Below are positions 34,899 through 44,171 of a DNA stretch of 60,669 nucleotides, in pieces (the stretch's first letter is position 1; every line of letters starts with the position of its first letter). The translations under genes were made by a program, and so were the position numbers. This DNA is from Flavobacteriales bacterium (GTDB taxonomy: Bacteria; Bacteroidota; Bacteroidia; CAIKAF01). The DNA lies in assembly GCA_025451235.1 (NCBI GenBank), contig JANWKT010000037.1, positions 1 to 60,669 of the forward strand, written 5' to 3'. A model generated the notes under the pieces. That model had not been told where the DNA came from and searched no databases. It worked only from the letters and a program-made list of their open reading frames with translations.

Positions 34899-36683
34899 AT
34901 GGATAAAAACTTAAGGATCAATATTTATATAAGAAACACCTACTTCCTGATTGCTCTGGGAATTTTCATCTATCTTATTCTGAGAGCTCTGTATGTTCCG
35001 GTACTGGAAGACGAAGCGGCCACCTTTTTAAGATATATCCAAAAAAACAAATGGCTTCCTGATCAAAAAGAACTATCTGCCAATAACCATTTGCTGAACA
35101 CATTTCTATCTATACTTACTTATAAAATCTTCGGCCACGGCATTGTTCAGCTACGACTGGCCAACCTATTGTTCTTTCCCGTATTCGCCATCTACTTATA
35201 TAAGATCACCCAGTACCTTCATCATTCAATCATCCGGATCGGCTGCATGATGGCCATCTTATGTGTACATAATCTCATAGAATATTTTGCGTATTCCAGA
35301 GGATATGGATTGTCGTTGGCATTGTTGATGGGATCGGTTTATTACGTTTTGCATTTTTACCATACAAAACGTTTAACGGTTCTTTGGGGATTTTATATCT
35401 GCTCATTTCTTGCCATGCTGGCAAACCTCACTTTGATCAATACCATGCTCATTTTAAATATACTGATCACCGTTTCATTGTTTAGGAAGGGAAACAATAT
35501 CCTTATTAAATCCATGTATACAATGGCAGGCTTTCTTCCATTAACGCTGATCACATGGATCAGCCTTCGGATGAAACAATACGGAGCTTTGTACTATGGT
35601 GGAGACGAGGGGCTTTGGCAAGCAACCATCAAGAGTTTAACCCAACTTATCTATGGAGAATGGAAACTGATGGTAGCTATCTTTTTTATTGCAGCTGGCA
35701 TTCTTGGTCTCATTTTTCTCCTTCTGGGTAAAGCCTCCCATGAAAAAAAATCGGCTTATCTAAGTCCACGGATAGTCTTTTTCCTCCTTTTCATAGGCAA
35801 CCTGATTGCTTATGTAGCTCTAAGGAAACTATTCCATATAAATTATCCAAAGGATAGGGTCGCCATTTATCTATACTTTTTATTGATTTTGTTTTTTTGC
35901 TTTTCTCTGGATAAGATCCGATACAAAAAACTCAACTATATAGCTTGCTTGTGGATTACTGTGCCCGTCCACTTTTTGTTGAACGTAAACTTTACCCATT
36001 CTACCTTTTGGTATTACGACAATCTTCCGGTTAACTTTTACCAAACCATTCTGCAAAAAGGGGGCAATAATCCTTCAATCATTTCTATAGGAGGAAACAG
36101 CCGGATAGAAAACATTTGGGCATACGATAATCAGCTTCACAAGGGAATATTAAATGACATTCAACTGCGAGACTATCCATCTTTCTATTACGATTACTTA
36201 CTCTTATACAATGATGAAAAATTGGAATGGGCCAAGAAAGACTATAATATCCTCCTGATCGATCCTTATTCCAACATCCATCTTTTGGAAAGAAAGCAGA
36301 AGATCCAACTGGTACCCTTAGTTCATCATGAAATCAATGATATATTGAATACCAAAGAGGAGTTCGTTGAATTCTATTTAGGTGATTCATTGAAAAAACA
36401 TAAAAACCTATGTTTTGAAATAAGTACTACTATCAACACCCCTCGAAATATAGAAGGATATTTTGTGCTTTCCACAGAGATCAGAAAAACTGAAACGTCC
36501 AGGGAAGATCTTCCGTTATTATCCATAAAGAATCAGTGGAAAGGAGAAAATACTTTCCACCATAGCATTTTTGTTCCGAATATTTCACCGGAAACAGACA
36601 AAATCTTATTATACTTTTGGAACCCGCAAAAACAAGAGATCTCATTTTCTAAAACCATGGTAAACGTCTATAGCTGGAACTAA
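34899..36683 (+). CDS. Multi-pass membrane protein, GT-C/GT39-like
   Basis: About 594 residues from the ATG at 34899 (MDKNLRINIYIRN). Roughly ten membrane segments run to about residue 370, followed by a 220-residue extracytoplasmic domain. The first loop contains LEDEAATFLRYIQKN and then ANNHLLNTFLS. The paired acidic residues in loop one and the conserved NH...NT segment match GT39/ArnT-like lipid-linked sugar transferases. No precise acceptor can be inferred. It starts 31 bases after the LEA-like gene and may be co-transcribed with it. It is the second GT-C-like protein of the window. Confidence 0.7.
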   Translation: MDKNLRINIYIRNTYFLIALGIFIYLILRALYVPVLEDEAATFLRYIQKNKWLPDQKELSANNHLLNTFLSILTYKIFGHGIVQLRLANLLFFPVFAIYLYKITQYLHHSIIRIGCMMAILCVHNLIEYFAYSRGYGLSLALLMGSVYYVLHFYHTKRLTVLWGFYICSFLAMLANLTLINTMLILNILITVSLFRKGNNILIKSMYTMAGFLPLTLITWISLRMKQYGALYYGGDEGLWQATIKSLTQLIYGEWKLMVAIFFIAAGILGLIFLLLGKASHEKKSAYLSPRIVFFLLFIGNLIAYVALRKLFHINYPKDRVAIYLYFLLILFFCFSLDKIRYKKLNYIACLWITVPVHFLLNVNFTHSTFWYYDNLPVNFYQTILQKGGNNPSIISIGGNSRIENIWAYDNQLHKGILNDIQLRDYPSFYYDYLLLYNDEKLEWAKKDYNILLIDPYSNIHLLERKQKIQLVPLVHHEINDILNTKEEFVEFYLGDSLKKHKNLCFEISTTINTPRNIEGYFVLSTEIRKTETSREDLPLLSIKNQWKGENTFHHSIFVPNISPETDKILLYFWNPQKQEISFSKTMVNVYSWN

Positions 36684-36723
36684 ATTAGGTGCTGGAAATA
36701 TGCTCGTTTTTATCTTAAACCCT

Positions 36724-36731
36724 TATATTTG
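36724..36731 (+). promoter_or_regulatory. Candidate -7 element (TATATTTG)
   Basis: Matches TAnnTTTG, 24 bases before the ATG (36756) of the DUF1028 gene, and supports that start over an in-frame ATG at 36729 that overlaps the element. Confidence 0.4.
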
Positions 36732-36755
36732 ATCATAACATCCAAACTCAATGTC

Positions 36756-37754
36756 ATGAAAAAAATATTACTCGGTTTTTTTATACTTACCTGCCAAATT
36801 GTAAAAGCACAAGACACTTTTTCTATTGTTGCTGTTGATACCACCACAGGTGAAGTGGGAAGCGCAGGAGCTTCTTGTGTAGATCTGTTTTTATTTCCTG
36901 GTTTTACCAACGATTTCCTGGGTGATCTTTTGCCTGGTATTGGGGCCATTAATACGCAGGCATCTTACCATGCCACCAACCAAGATAGTGCAATGGGCAG
37001 GATGATGGCCGGAGATACACCTGCACAGATCATTAACTGGTTATCACTGAATGATGTTTCCAGTAACCCACAGGTCAGACAATATGGAATAGCAGCCATT
37101 ATAGGTGGGTCGGCACAGACGGCGGGTTTTACAGGGACCAATTGTTTGGATTATAAAAATCATATCACCGGACCCAATTATTGTATACAGGGTAATATTT
37201 TATTAGGGCAAGAAGTATTGGATTCAATGGAAGCCCGTTTTAATGCGGAGCCGGGTGACCTCGCCTGTAAGCTCATGGCGGCCCTCCAGGGTGCCAACAT
37301 GGTGGGAGCTGATACGCGCTGTGCTCCAGATGGGACTTCTTCCCTTTTTGCTTTTGTAAAAGTTTCCCAACCAACAGATCCTTATGGAAGTCCATCCCTG
37401 GTAGTTTCCGTAAAAACACATGACAATGATGGGATCGAACCCATTGATACTTTACAAACTCTATTCAATATTGCCCATAATTGTAGTTCCATTGGAATCG
37501 AAGAACCCTTGCTTTCAGATCTGCAGTTGGTTATCTATCCCAACCCGGGCTCCCAATCGATCAGTCTGCATGTGAATACCAATCAACCTGTTGAAGTTTC
37601 CTGTAGCATAACGGATGTTGATGGCCGTATGGTTTGGGAAGGGAAAATCACTTCTCAGAAAAACCTTGATATCTCCACCTGGGAAAATGGATTCTATTTT
37701 GTGAAAATCCAATCTGGAACATCGACCATTATAAAAAAGCTCATCAAGCAATAA
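36756..37754 (+). CDS. Secreted DUF1028 protein with T9SS type A tail
   Basis: A 332-residue protein. After the signal peptide (1-18, ending VKAQ), residues about 19-245 form a DUF1028 domain (Ntn-hydrolase-like fold): DTFSIVAVDTTTGEVGSAGASC, GAINTQASYH, YGIAAIIGG, NILLGQEVLDSM and RCAPDGTSSLFAFVKVSQP. The C-terminal 80 residues are a type A sorting domain (VIYPNPGSQSISLHV to TSTIIKKLIKQ). DUF1028 proteins are generally uncharacterised; some have been suggested to bind or process peptidoglycan or peptides. The T9SS tail places this one on the cell surface. Confidence 0.88.
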   Translation: MKKILLGFFILTCQIVKAQDTFSIVAVDTTTGEVGSAGASCVDLFLFPGFTNDFLGDLLPGIGAINTQASYHATNQDSAMGRMMAGDTPAQIINWLSLNDVSSNPQVRQYGIAAIIGGSAQTAGFTGTNCLDYKNHITGPNYCIQGNILLGQEVLDSMEARFNAEPGDLACKLMAALQGANMVGADTRCAPDGTSSLFAFVKVSQPTDPYGSPSLVVSVKTHDNDGIEPIDTLQTLFNIAHNCSSIGIEEPLLSDLQLVIYPNPGSQSISLHVNTNQPVEVSCSITDVDGRMVWEGKITSQKNLDISTWENGFYFVKIQSGTSTIIKKLIKQ

Positions 37755-37948
37755 GGTAAATTTGCCTTTTAACCATTTTTTTGAGTAAAAATTGTATCCA
37801 AAGTCTGGGTTACACGTCTAAATAGATAACCACCAGCTTGTGTTATCTGCGAATGATGGAAAATTTCTTCGTTATTCTATAACATTAAAAAAGCTAAACT
37901 CCTCAACTTTACAGTGCAGTAATTATGGCATCGGTGCTATGATAAGAT

Positions 37949-39580
37949 TTGATGGATATGAATAATACGAATAAGATAGCGCATCCTCTGTTTTCACCTT
38001 TTACATTAAGAGAAGAAAAAGAGTTTGATACAATTATAATTGGTTCAGGTATAAGTGGTATGGCGTTGGCAGCCATGCTTTCGAAAGATGGACAAAAGGT
38101 ACTGGTACTCGAAAGGCATTATGTAGCGGGTGGATGTACCCATACATTTAAACGCGGAAATTACGAATGGGACGTAGGTCTTCATTATGTAGGCGAAGTG
38201 GGTACAGATACGGAATTAAAAATGATCTACGATTATATTTGCGATACACCTATTGAGTGGGCAGATATGGGTGAGGTATATGACCGTATTTATTTTGGTG
38301 ATGAAGTATACGAATTTCGGAAGGGATCGCAGGAGTTCATCGACTACTTTTCCGAACTCTTTCCATTAGAAAAAGAGAGCATTAAAAAGTATGTGGAGCT
38401 GCTAAATCTAGTGGCTAAATCCGCCAAGCTTTTTTATGCAGAAAAAGCTATTCCTGAATTCGTAAGTAAACTTATCGGTAAATGGATGCGACACTCGTAT
38501 ATGAAATATGCAAGCCGAACTACTCAGGAGGTCCTGGACGAATTATTTATCAGTGGAAAATTAAAAGCCGTTCTTGCCGGGCAGTTTGGCGACTATGGTT
38601 TGCCTCCCTCTAAAAGTTCCTTTGTAATACATGCTACCATCGCTCATCATTATATGGAAGGTGGTTTTTATCCGGTGGGTGGATCAAGAATGATCTTTAA
38701 AAAAATCGCACCGGTCATACAAAAAGCTGGGGGAGAAATTTATGTAAATGCCGAAGTAAGCGAAATTTTAGTAGAAGATGGAAAAGTTCAAGGTGTTAAA
38801 ATGGCCAGCGGGAAAGTGTGGAAAGCCAAAACAGTCATCAGCACGGTAGGAATTGAAAAGACCTATGAAAACTTATTATCTGAACCCGTTAAAGAGAAAT
38901 TTGGCTTGCCTGAAAAACTGAAAGGATTAAATCCTTCCATTGGCTACTTCGGTTTATATGTTGGTTTGAAAGAAACGGCAGCGGTTCTTGATTTTCCAAA
39001 ATCAAATTTTTGGATATTTCCTCCGGAATATGATCATGAAAAAAACCTAAGTGAACATGCGGAGGATCCGCAAAAGGATCTGCCGGTAGTATATATTTCA
39101 TTTCCCAGTGCCAAGGATCCGGATTTCGAAAATCGTCATCCGGGTATCAGCACCATTGAAATTCTTACTTTGGTGGATTATGCCCCATTTAGATCCTGGG
39201 AAGGTTCCTCCTGGAAGCACCGAGGGCAAAAATATGACCAGTTGAAGGAAAAAATAAGCCAGAAATTACTTGCCTATTTATACAAATATCTACCTCAAAC
39301 CAAGGGTAAGGTGGATTATTATGAATTATCCACTCCACTTACCACCAAGCATTTTCAAGGGTACCAGCATGGAGAAATGTATGGAGTAGAAGCCACGCCT
39401 GAACGTTTTAAAAATCGATTCCTCAAGCCCCGTACACCCATTAAAGGTTTATATCTGGCCGGACAGGATATTGTTTGTGCCGGAGTGGGTGGTGGCCTCA
39501 TGTCGGCTATTGTATGTGCTTCGGCCATGAGAAACACGAACTATGTTTCGAAGATCGTTAAGAAGGCAAAAAGGGCATAG
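37949..39580 (+). CDS. FAD-dependent oxidoreductase, retinol saturase / phytoene desaturase-like
   Basis: A 543-residue flavoprotein. The N-terminus has the dinucleotide-binding motif TIIIGSGISGMALAAMLSKDG and VLERHYVAGGCTHTFKRGNYEWDVGLHYVG, typical of the CrtI/all-trans-retinol 13,14-reductase branch. The C-terminal GLYLAGQDIVCAGVGGGLMSAI contacts FAD. Members saturate or desaturate conjugated polyenes. No carotenoid genes are adjacent, so the substrate is unknown. ATG codons at 37949 and 37952 (MMDMNN) are nearly equivalent starts. The gene converges with xth with 5 bases between stops. Confidence 0.88.
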   Translation: MMDMNNTNKIAHPLFSPFTLREEKEFDTIIIGSGISGMALAAMLSKDGQKVLVLERHYVAGGCTHTFKRGNYEWDVGLHYVGEVGTDTELKMIYDYICDTPIEWADMGEVYDRIYFGDEVYEFRKGSQEFIDYFSELFPLEKESIKKYVELLNLVAKSAKLFYAEKAIPEFVSKLIGKWMRHSYMKYASRTTQEVLDELFISGKLKAVLAGQFGDYGLPPSKSSFVIHATIAHHYMEGGFYPVGGSRMIFKKIAPVIQKAGGEIYVNAEVSEILVEDGKVQGVKMASGKVWKAKTVISTVGIEKTYENLLSEPVKEKFGLPEKLKGLNPSIGYFGLYVGLKETAAVLDFPKSNFWIFPPEYDHEKNLSEHAEDPQKDLPVVYISFPSAKDPDFENRHPGISTIEILTLVDYAPFRSWEGSSWKHRGQKYDQLKEKISQKLLAYLYKYLPQTKGKVDYYELSTPLTTKHFQGYQHGEMYGVEATPERFKNRFLKPRTPIKGLYLAGQDIVCAGVGGGLMSAIVCASAMRNTNYVSKIVKKAKRA

Positions 39581-39585
39581 TGTGA

Positions 39586-40356
39586 TTAAATATCAATCTC
39601 GAGCACTGTGGGGCAATGATCGCTATGATAAGCCTCAGGCAAAATAGCGGCTCTTTTTAAGTGAGGTTTTAAGGGGGAGGTTGCCAACTGGTAATCGATC
39701 CTCCAACCTTTATTTTGTTTCCGGCTGTTGAAACGATAGCTCCACCATGTATACCAATGTGGTTCATCATTGAATTCACGAAAGGAATCTATAAATCCAC
39801 TTTCAATGAATTTGGTTACCCAAGCCCTTTCTTCAGGTAAAAATCCAGTCGAGTTTTTATTCGAGATGGGATTATGAATGTCTATTTCTTTATGACAAAT
39901 ATTAACATCTCCGCAAATGATCAGGTTGGGTATTTCTTTTCTGAGTTCCTGGATATAATTATAAAACTTATCGAGGAATACGTATTTAAATCCTTGCCGT
40001 TCGTCACCCGAGGTACCCGAAGGGAAATAAACAGACATAACCGAAAATCCTTTATAATCAGCACGGATAATCCTTCCTTCATGGTCAATATCCTCTATCT
40101 CACAACCAATGGTTACCTTTTCAGGAGAGATCTTCGACAAGATCGCTACTCCACTATATCCTTTTTTTTGGGCCGAATGCCAATAACAATGATAACCTAG
40201 GTCTTCAAATAATTTCGTTTCAAACTGGTTATGCTCTGCTTTTAGCTCCTGGATACAAAAAATATCTGGGTTCGCTGCTTTCAACCATTCTACCAATCCT
40301 TTGGTCATAGCTGCACGGATCCCGTTGAGGTTATAAGAAATGATCTTTAGATGCAT
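39586..40356 (-). CDS. xth: Exodeoxyribonuclease III
   Basis: A 256-residue AP endonuclease/3'-5' exonuclease for base-excision repair. Visible catalytic features are ISYNLNGIRA (N11), CIQELKA (E37), GYSGVAILSK, VYFPSG, IICGDVN (Asp/Asn pair), WRIDYQLAT and the terminal AYHSDHCPTVLEI (Asp-His). Length and motifs are standard. It ends a minus-strand run following rnhA and the GSCFA gene, and its start directly abuts the end of the GSCFA gene. Confidence 0.96.
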   Translation of the reverse strand: MHLKIISYNLNGIRAAMTKGLVEWLKAANPDIFCIQELKAEHNQFETKLFEDLGYHCYWHSAQKKGYSGVAILSKISPEKVTIGCEIEDIDHEGRIIRADYKGFSVMSVYFPSGTSGDERQGFKYVFLDKFYNYIQELRKEIPNLIICGDVNICHKEIDIHNPISNKNSTGFLPEERAWVTKFIESGFIDSFREFNDEPHWYTWWSYRFNSRKQNKGWRIDYQLATSPLKPHLKRAAILPEAYHSDHCPTVLEIDI

Positions 40357-40357
40357 A

Positions 40358-41299
40358 TTATAAATTCAATTGTGGAAATTTCATTTTGAGTTCTTTTTTC
40401 TTTTGTTCTTTTTCATTTTCCAGTTGTTTCATGCTATTTTCATCAGTGCTTAATGACCGGTGAGATAAAAATTGTTGAAGTTTTTTTACTTCATTCATCA
40501 ATTCAGTGGTATTTGAAGTAAAATAAGTAGCAGAAAATTTATCCCAAATATATTCAATAGCCAGTTCATTGGGATGCAACATATCAGCACTCCAGAAACG
40601 ATAATCCCTCAGGTCATCATTCATGATCTCATAGGCCGGAAAATAGGAAACATTTTCGCCGATAGATTCCTGAATAGCCAGGTATAGCAAAGATTTACTG
40701 AGCTGATTTTCCATAAACCCATCTTTTAAATGTTTTACCGGACTAAGGGTAAAAACGATTTGTATCGAAGGATTCATGGAAAAGATCCTTTCCATCATTG
40801 TTTCCAATGCCATTTTGATCTCTGCGAGGCTGAGTAATTTTTTTTGAAATTGGGATGAAGGCATTTTATGACAGTTCGCAACAATCTCTTCTGTATGCTT
40901 TTCTATATATACCCAGGCAGTGCCCAAGGTGATAAACACAAATTGAGACCCTTCAATAAAGCTACGGTGCAATTGAATGGTTTCGTTGATATTTCCCAGT
41001 ACATGTGCAGGCTTCTTTCCATCAAAACATCCATGATGAAAATAGCTAAAAAACCGGTCCTTGTCCTGCACCAGGTCTTCCAACTCATATTCATACCTGG
41101 TTTCAAGGTCATAAAAACTTTCGCGAATAGAAACAGGGTTATAAATGATCCCGTGGCTATTCGATAAAACATGAAATCCATGGTAATTAAACTTCGATGC
41201 CATGTTTTCAGAAAAGCAGGAGCCTATGAGATAAACTTTCTGGTGATGGTCTATCTTTTTCTCTGAGGAAGGAATATGGATATCAGTTTTCAGTTTCAT
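40358..41299 (-). CDS. GSCFA domain protein (SGNH-like)
   Basis: A 313-residue protein from the ATG at 41299 (MKLKTDIHIPSS); an upstream in-frame start would sit deep inside rnhA. The eponymous motif is YLIGSCFSENMASKF, followed by GIIYNPVSI and FITLGTAWVY, HKMPSSQFQKKLLS, TLSPVKHLKDG and the late SADMLHPNE. GSCFA proteins are predicted SGNH-type hydrolases of unknown substrate, common in Bacteroidota. A highly charged C-terminal tail (KEQKKKELKMKF) follows. It overlaps the end of rnhA by 17 bases and is followed by xth, so the three are probably one transcript. Confidence 0.88.
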   Translation of the reverse strand: MKLKTDIHIPSSEKKIDHHQKVYLIGSCFSENMASKFNYHGFHVLSNSHGIIYNPVSIRESFYDLETRYEYELEDLVQDKDRFFSYFHHGCFDGKKPAHVLGNINETIQLHRSFIEGSQFVFITLGTAWVYIEKHTEEIVANCHKMPSSQFQKKLLSLAEIKMALETMMERIFSMNPSIQIVFTLSPVKHLKDGFMENQLSKSLLYLAIQESIGENVSYFPAYEIMNDDLRDYRFWSADMLHPNELAIEYIWDKFSATYFTSNTTELMNEVKKLQQFLSHRSLSTDENSMKQLENEKEQKKKELKMKFPQLNL

Positions 41300-41786
41300 C
41301 CAGCAAATCCTTTTTTTGTTTCGCCAATGTTTCAAATATTACGTCCTTTGACAATTTGGCGCCTTTATACGCCATTACCGCCAATTCATCACAACGGTTA
41401 TTGAAGGGATTGGATGAATGCCCTTTTACCCAAACGAATTTGATCTTAAAGAGAGGATATACCTTTAGAAATCTGATCCACAGGTCGGCATTTTTTTTCC
41501 CGCTGAAGTTTTTCTTCTGCCAACCAAATACCCATTTTTTTTCAATGGCATCTATTACATATTTCGAATCTGAATAAATGGTAACGGGATGTTCATTGGT
41601 TTTGAGCATTTCCAATGCTTTTATTACCGCTAACAACTCCATTCGGTTGTTGGTAGTAAGTTGGTAACCCTCTGCATATTCTTTTTTATGAGGACCGGCC
41701 ATCAAGATAATGCCAAGGCCTCCCGGACCCGGATTCCCACTACAGGCACCATCTGTATAAATGATTATTTGACCCTTATTGCTCAT
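41283..41786 (-). CDS. rnhA: Ribonuclease HI
   Basis: A 167-residue enzyme from the ATG at 41786 (MSNKGQIIIYTDGACSGNPG). It removes RNA from RNA-DNA hybrids. Active-site acids are D12 (YTDGA), E50 (NNRMEL), D73 (YSDSKYV) and the Asp of NNRCDELA; the WVKGHSSNPFNNRCDE loop and the basic protrusion KKWVFGWQKKNFSG are both present. An 18-residue upstream extension to 41840 is unlikely. The gene is divergent from the VOC protein gene, about 40 bases away. Confidence 0.95.
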   Translation of the reverse strand: MSNKGQIIIYTDGACSGNPGPGGLGIILMAGPHKKEYAEGYQLTTNNRMELLAVIKALEMLKTNEHPVTIYSDSKYVIDAIEKKWVFGWQKKNFSGKKNADLWIRFLKVYPLFKIKFVWVKGHSSNPFNNRCDELAVMAYKGAKLSKDVIFETLAKQKKDLLDETEN

Positions 41787-41825
41787 TGTGGACGAAGTTA
41801 GTATTTTTAGCCTAGTTTTAACTCC

Positions 41826-42206
41826 ATGCAAATCCACCATACCGGATATATTGTAAAAAATGCAGAAGACCCGCTATCGGTTCAATCGGGTCTTCATTTG
41901 GTAGCTTCTGGGATTGATCCGGCTCAGGAAGCTAAAATCTGCCTGTACAAAAATCAGCAGAATGAATTATTGGAATTGGTGGAACCATTGAACGAAAGAA
42001 GTCCGGTTTGGAATTTTTTGCAAAAAAACGGAAATGCATTTCATCATTATTGCTATAGCTCTACTGAAGATGAAATGATAAATTATGCTAAAAAGCATGA
42101 ACTCATAAAAATTATGGGACCTCTTGATACCGCTCTATTTCCAGGTCAAAAAGTGGTTTTTTACATATCTAAGCAGCAGGAAATTACCGAGTTTATTCTG
42201 GGATAA
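41826..42206 (+). CDS. VOC (glyoxalase/bleomycin-resistance fold) family protein
   Basis: A 126-residue protein with paired beta-alpha-beta-beta-beta modules: IHHTGYIVKNAEDPL at the N-terminus with a possible metal-ligand His, ICLYKNQQNELLELVEP, GNAFHHYCYSSTED and VVFYISKQQEITEFIL. It resembles methylmalonyl-CoA epimerase-type VOC proteins in layout but lacks enough motif detail to name a reaction. It lies 36 bases before the marC-like gene. Confidence 0.7.
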   Translation: MQIHHTGYIVKNAEDPLSVQSGLHLVASGIDPAQEAKICLYKNQQNELLELVEPLNERSPVWNFLQKNGNAFHHYCYSSTEDEMINYAKKHELIKIMGPLDTALFPGQKVVFYISKQQEITEFILG

Positions 42207-42242
42207 ATGCTTAACTTGTAACAATTGGATAATTGATACGAG

Positions 42243-42848
42243 ATGCTGGAGTTGATCAAAACATTTATATTCTTTTTTGCTGTCATTGATCCCATTGGTT
42301 CGGTGCCGGTATACCTGGAAGCTACCAAACAATTTAATGAGAAAGACAAACGAAAAATTGCCATTCGGGCGGCTTTGGTAGCTGCAGCCGTACTGGTGTT
42401 TTTTATTTTGGTAGGTGAGCCTTTGATGGATGTCATGCATATTTCATTGCCTGCTTTTCAAATGGCCGGAGGGGTTATTTTATTTCTCTTTGCTTTAACA
42501 ATGGTTTTTGGTGGTAAACCAGAAAAGGAAAAATCTCTCATCAAAGATTATAACCATGTGACCATTTTTCCCATCGCCGTGCCTTCCATTGCCTCGCCAG
42601 GGGCCATCATGGCGGTTGTGCTGTTAACTGAAAATGAGACCTATACCTTCATCGAACAATTAATTACTACTTCCATTATCCTGCTGGTACTTGTGGTTAC
42701 TTGTTTAATGCTTTTGGCAGCCAGGAAAGTACAATCTAAAATAGGGGACGCCGGCATTACTTTGATCAGTAAGGTAATGGGATTGTTGTTAGCGGCTTTT
42801 GCCATGCAAAACATCCTTACAGGGATCACGGAATATTTTGGTCTATAA
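42243..42848 (+). CDS. MarC family integral membrane protein
   Basis: A 201-residue inner-membrane protein with six hydrophobic segments. Family signatures are FFFAVIDPIGSVPVYL, MAGGVILFLFALTMVFGG, IFPIAVPSIASPGAIMAVVLLT and KVMGLLLAAFAMQNILTGI. The function of MarC proteins is unknown; the early link to multiple antibiotic resistance was not upheld. It is probably co-transcribed with the VOC gene. Confidence 0.9.
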   Translation: MLELIKTFIFFFAVIDPIGSVPVYLEATKQFNEKDKRKIAIRAALVAAAVLVFFILVGEPLMDVMHISLPAFQMAGGVILFLFALTMVFGGKPEKEKSLIKDYNHVTIFPIAVPSIASPGAIMAVVLLTENETYTFIEQLITTSIILLVLVVTCLMLLAARKVQSKIGDAGITLISKVMGLLLAAFAMQNILTGITEYFGL

Positions 42849-42899
42849 AACTATATGCTCCTGTGTCTAATTTAATGGTGGGTATGATCGCATAAATTT

Positions 42900-42907
42900 T
42901 ACATTTG
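42900..42907 (+). promoter_or_regulatory. Candidate -7 element (TACATTTG) for the thioesterase gene
   Basis: Matches TAnnTTTG and is followed by TTAT and the ATG at 42912. The 4-base spacing is the same as at 11532 and 23290, predicting a leaderless or nearly leaderless transcript. Confidence 0.4.
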
Positions 42908-42911
42908 TTAT

Positions 42912-43322
42912 ATGCTTGAACTGGAAACTTATCGGGGAGTTGTATATCCCTGGCATTGTGATTTTATAGGCCATATGAATGTAATGCATTATGTAGGTAA
43001 ATTCGACCAGGCCACCTGGCACTTTCTGGCCCATTTAGGAATTACACCTTCTTATTTGCAAAAAAATAATAAAGGCATGGTAGCTGTGGAGCAAAACCTC
43101 AAATATTTTGAAGAACTGGTAGCGGGTGATCTCCTCTATGTTAAAACCCAATTGGTGGAAGCCAAACCCAAAGCCATTATTTTCATGCATAAAATGTACA
43201 ATGCCGAAACAAATTCCTTATGCGCCGAAGGTAAAATGGTAGGTGTACATATTGATAAGGAAAGCAGGAAGTCAATCGAGTTGCCCCCTAATATTCTTCA
43301 AAAGATACATACGTTGATATAA
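42912..43322 (+). CDS. Acyl-CoA thioesterase, hot-dog fold (4HBT family)
   Basis: A 136-residue hot-dog protein. The catalytic loop is YPWHCDFIGHMNVMHYVGKFDQA, with D17 as the expected catalytic acid of the YbgC/4-hydroxybenzoyl-CoA thioesterase type. MVAVEQNLKYFEELVAGDLLYVKTQLVEA and CAEGKMVGVHID match the central helix and strands. It hydrolyses an acyl-CoA; the chain is not identifiable. It ends at a strong bidirectional hairpin. Confidence 0.88.
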   Translation: MLELETYRGVVYPWHCDFIGHMNVMHYVGKFDQATWHFLAHLGITPSYLQKNNKGMVAVEQNLKYFEELVAGDLLYVKTQLVEAKPKAIIFMHKMYNAETNSLCAEGKMVGVHIDKESRKSIELPPNILQKIHTLI

Positions 43323-43335
43323 ACTTTATGTCAAG

Positions 43336-43377
43336 TTATAAAACCACATAAGCATATAAGCCTATGTGGTTTTATAA
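43336..43377. terminator. Bidirectional hairpin terminator between convergent genes
   Basis: TTATAAAACCACATA (43336-43350) and TATGTGGTTTTATAA (43363-43377) are exact reverse complements with a 12-base loop. The A/T ends give a T-rich tract in both directions. It lies between the thioesterase and the CARDB-T9SS gene, 14 bases after the former's stop. Confidence 0.8.
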
Positions 43378-43380
43378 AAC

Positions 43381-43399
43381 AAAGCCGGGCGGGCTTTTT
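43381..43399 (+). terminator. Second short hairpin with T run
   Basis: AAAGCC (43381-43386) pairs with GGCTTT (43392-43397) around GGGCG, and the T run extends to 43399. It follows the longer hairpin and probably backs it up for plus-strand transcripts. Confidence 0.6.
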
Positions 43400-43404
43400 A
43401 CTTG

Positions 43405-44136
43405 TTATTCTTTGATCAATTTACCCGTACTCCAGATCTTTCCATCCATGCCCACTATTCTATATATATACAATCCTTGGGTAAGATCAGAAATATCCAG
43501 GTCTGTCGTACTCAAACTCAGTTCTGTGCTTTTCACTATTTTCCCTGATATATCTGATAGCTGAATGCTTGTTTTACCCCAGTTGTTATCCACTTTGAAC
43601 GTAACCAGTGTTCTGGCCGGATTTGGATACAGGGTAACTCCGTTATGACCACTCCCCGAAGGATCAATACTTGCGGTACTTGGATTAAAGGTGAGGTTAT
43701 TCCCTTGGGGGCTGATGAATAGGCAATTGTTATTTTCGTCGGTTTCCGAAATGGCATTGTCAGGATCTACACATACAGCCAGGCGATATTGCCCCCCCGG
43801 GATCCCAGAAGTATTATTGAAATCAATATCAATGTTATCATAAGTAACCACTGTGTTTCCTCCCTGGCCATCACCATCTGTATAACTCCACACTGTATAC
43901 GTGATGTTATAATCGTTTGGGTCCACCAGGTACACTTTTACATCAAAAGATCCGGGATTAGAGTTCTCGTTGTTAAGCACATCAAAATAAACTCCGGTAA
44001 TAACCCCTGTGGATGAGTTGTAGGTATTCCATCCTGCACTGATATTGCCAATGGCCATATCATTTTGTGCATAGGATAGTTTGCCCAGTAATAAGGAGCT
44101 AAGTAAAGCTCCTGCAATTGTAATTTTTGCTTTCAT
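43405..44136 (-). CDS. Secreted CARDB-like protein with T9SS type A tail
   Basis: A 243-residue protein. The signal peptide is 1-23 (ending LSYAQ). Residues about 25-145 are a CARDB/Ig-like adhesion module (GVYFDVLNNENSNPGSFDVKVYL, YRLAVCVDPDNAISETDENNNCLF). The end (VTLYPNPARTLVTFKV to GLYIYRIVGMDGKIWSTGKLIKE) is a type A sorting domain. The single adhesion-like module makes it one of the smallest T9SS cargo proteins here. A TAnnTTTG element lies about 35 bases upstream. Confidence 0.88.
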   Translation of the reverse strand: MKAKITIAGALLSSLLLGKLSYAQNDMAIGNISAGWNTYNSSTGVITGVYFDVLNNENSNPGSFDVKVYLVDPNDYNITYTVWSYTDGDGQGGNTVVTYDNIDIDFNNTSGIPGGQYRLAVCVDPDNAISETDENNNCLFISPQGNNLTFNPSTASIDPSGSGHNGVTLYPNPARTLVTFKVDNNWGKTSIQLSDISGKIVKSTELSLSTTDLDISDLTQGLYIYRIVGMDGKIWSTGKLIKE

Positions 44137-44171
44137 GTTTATCTATTTTAATTGATTTGATCAACCGAAAG

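Noticed and set aside
37934-37948. TAAGATTTG before the FAD oxidoreductase gene as a -7 element
   Set aside because: The spacer between TA and TTTG is three bases instead of two, and it abuts the ATG directly.
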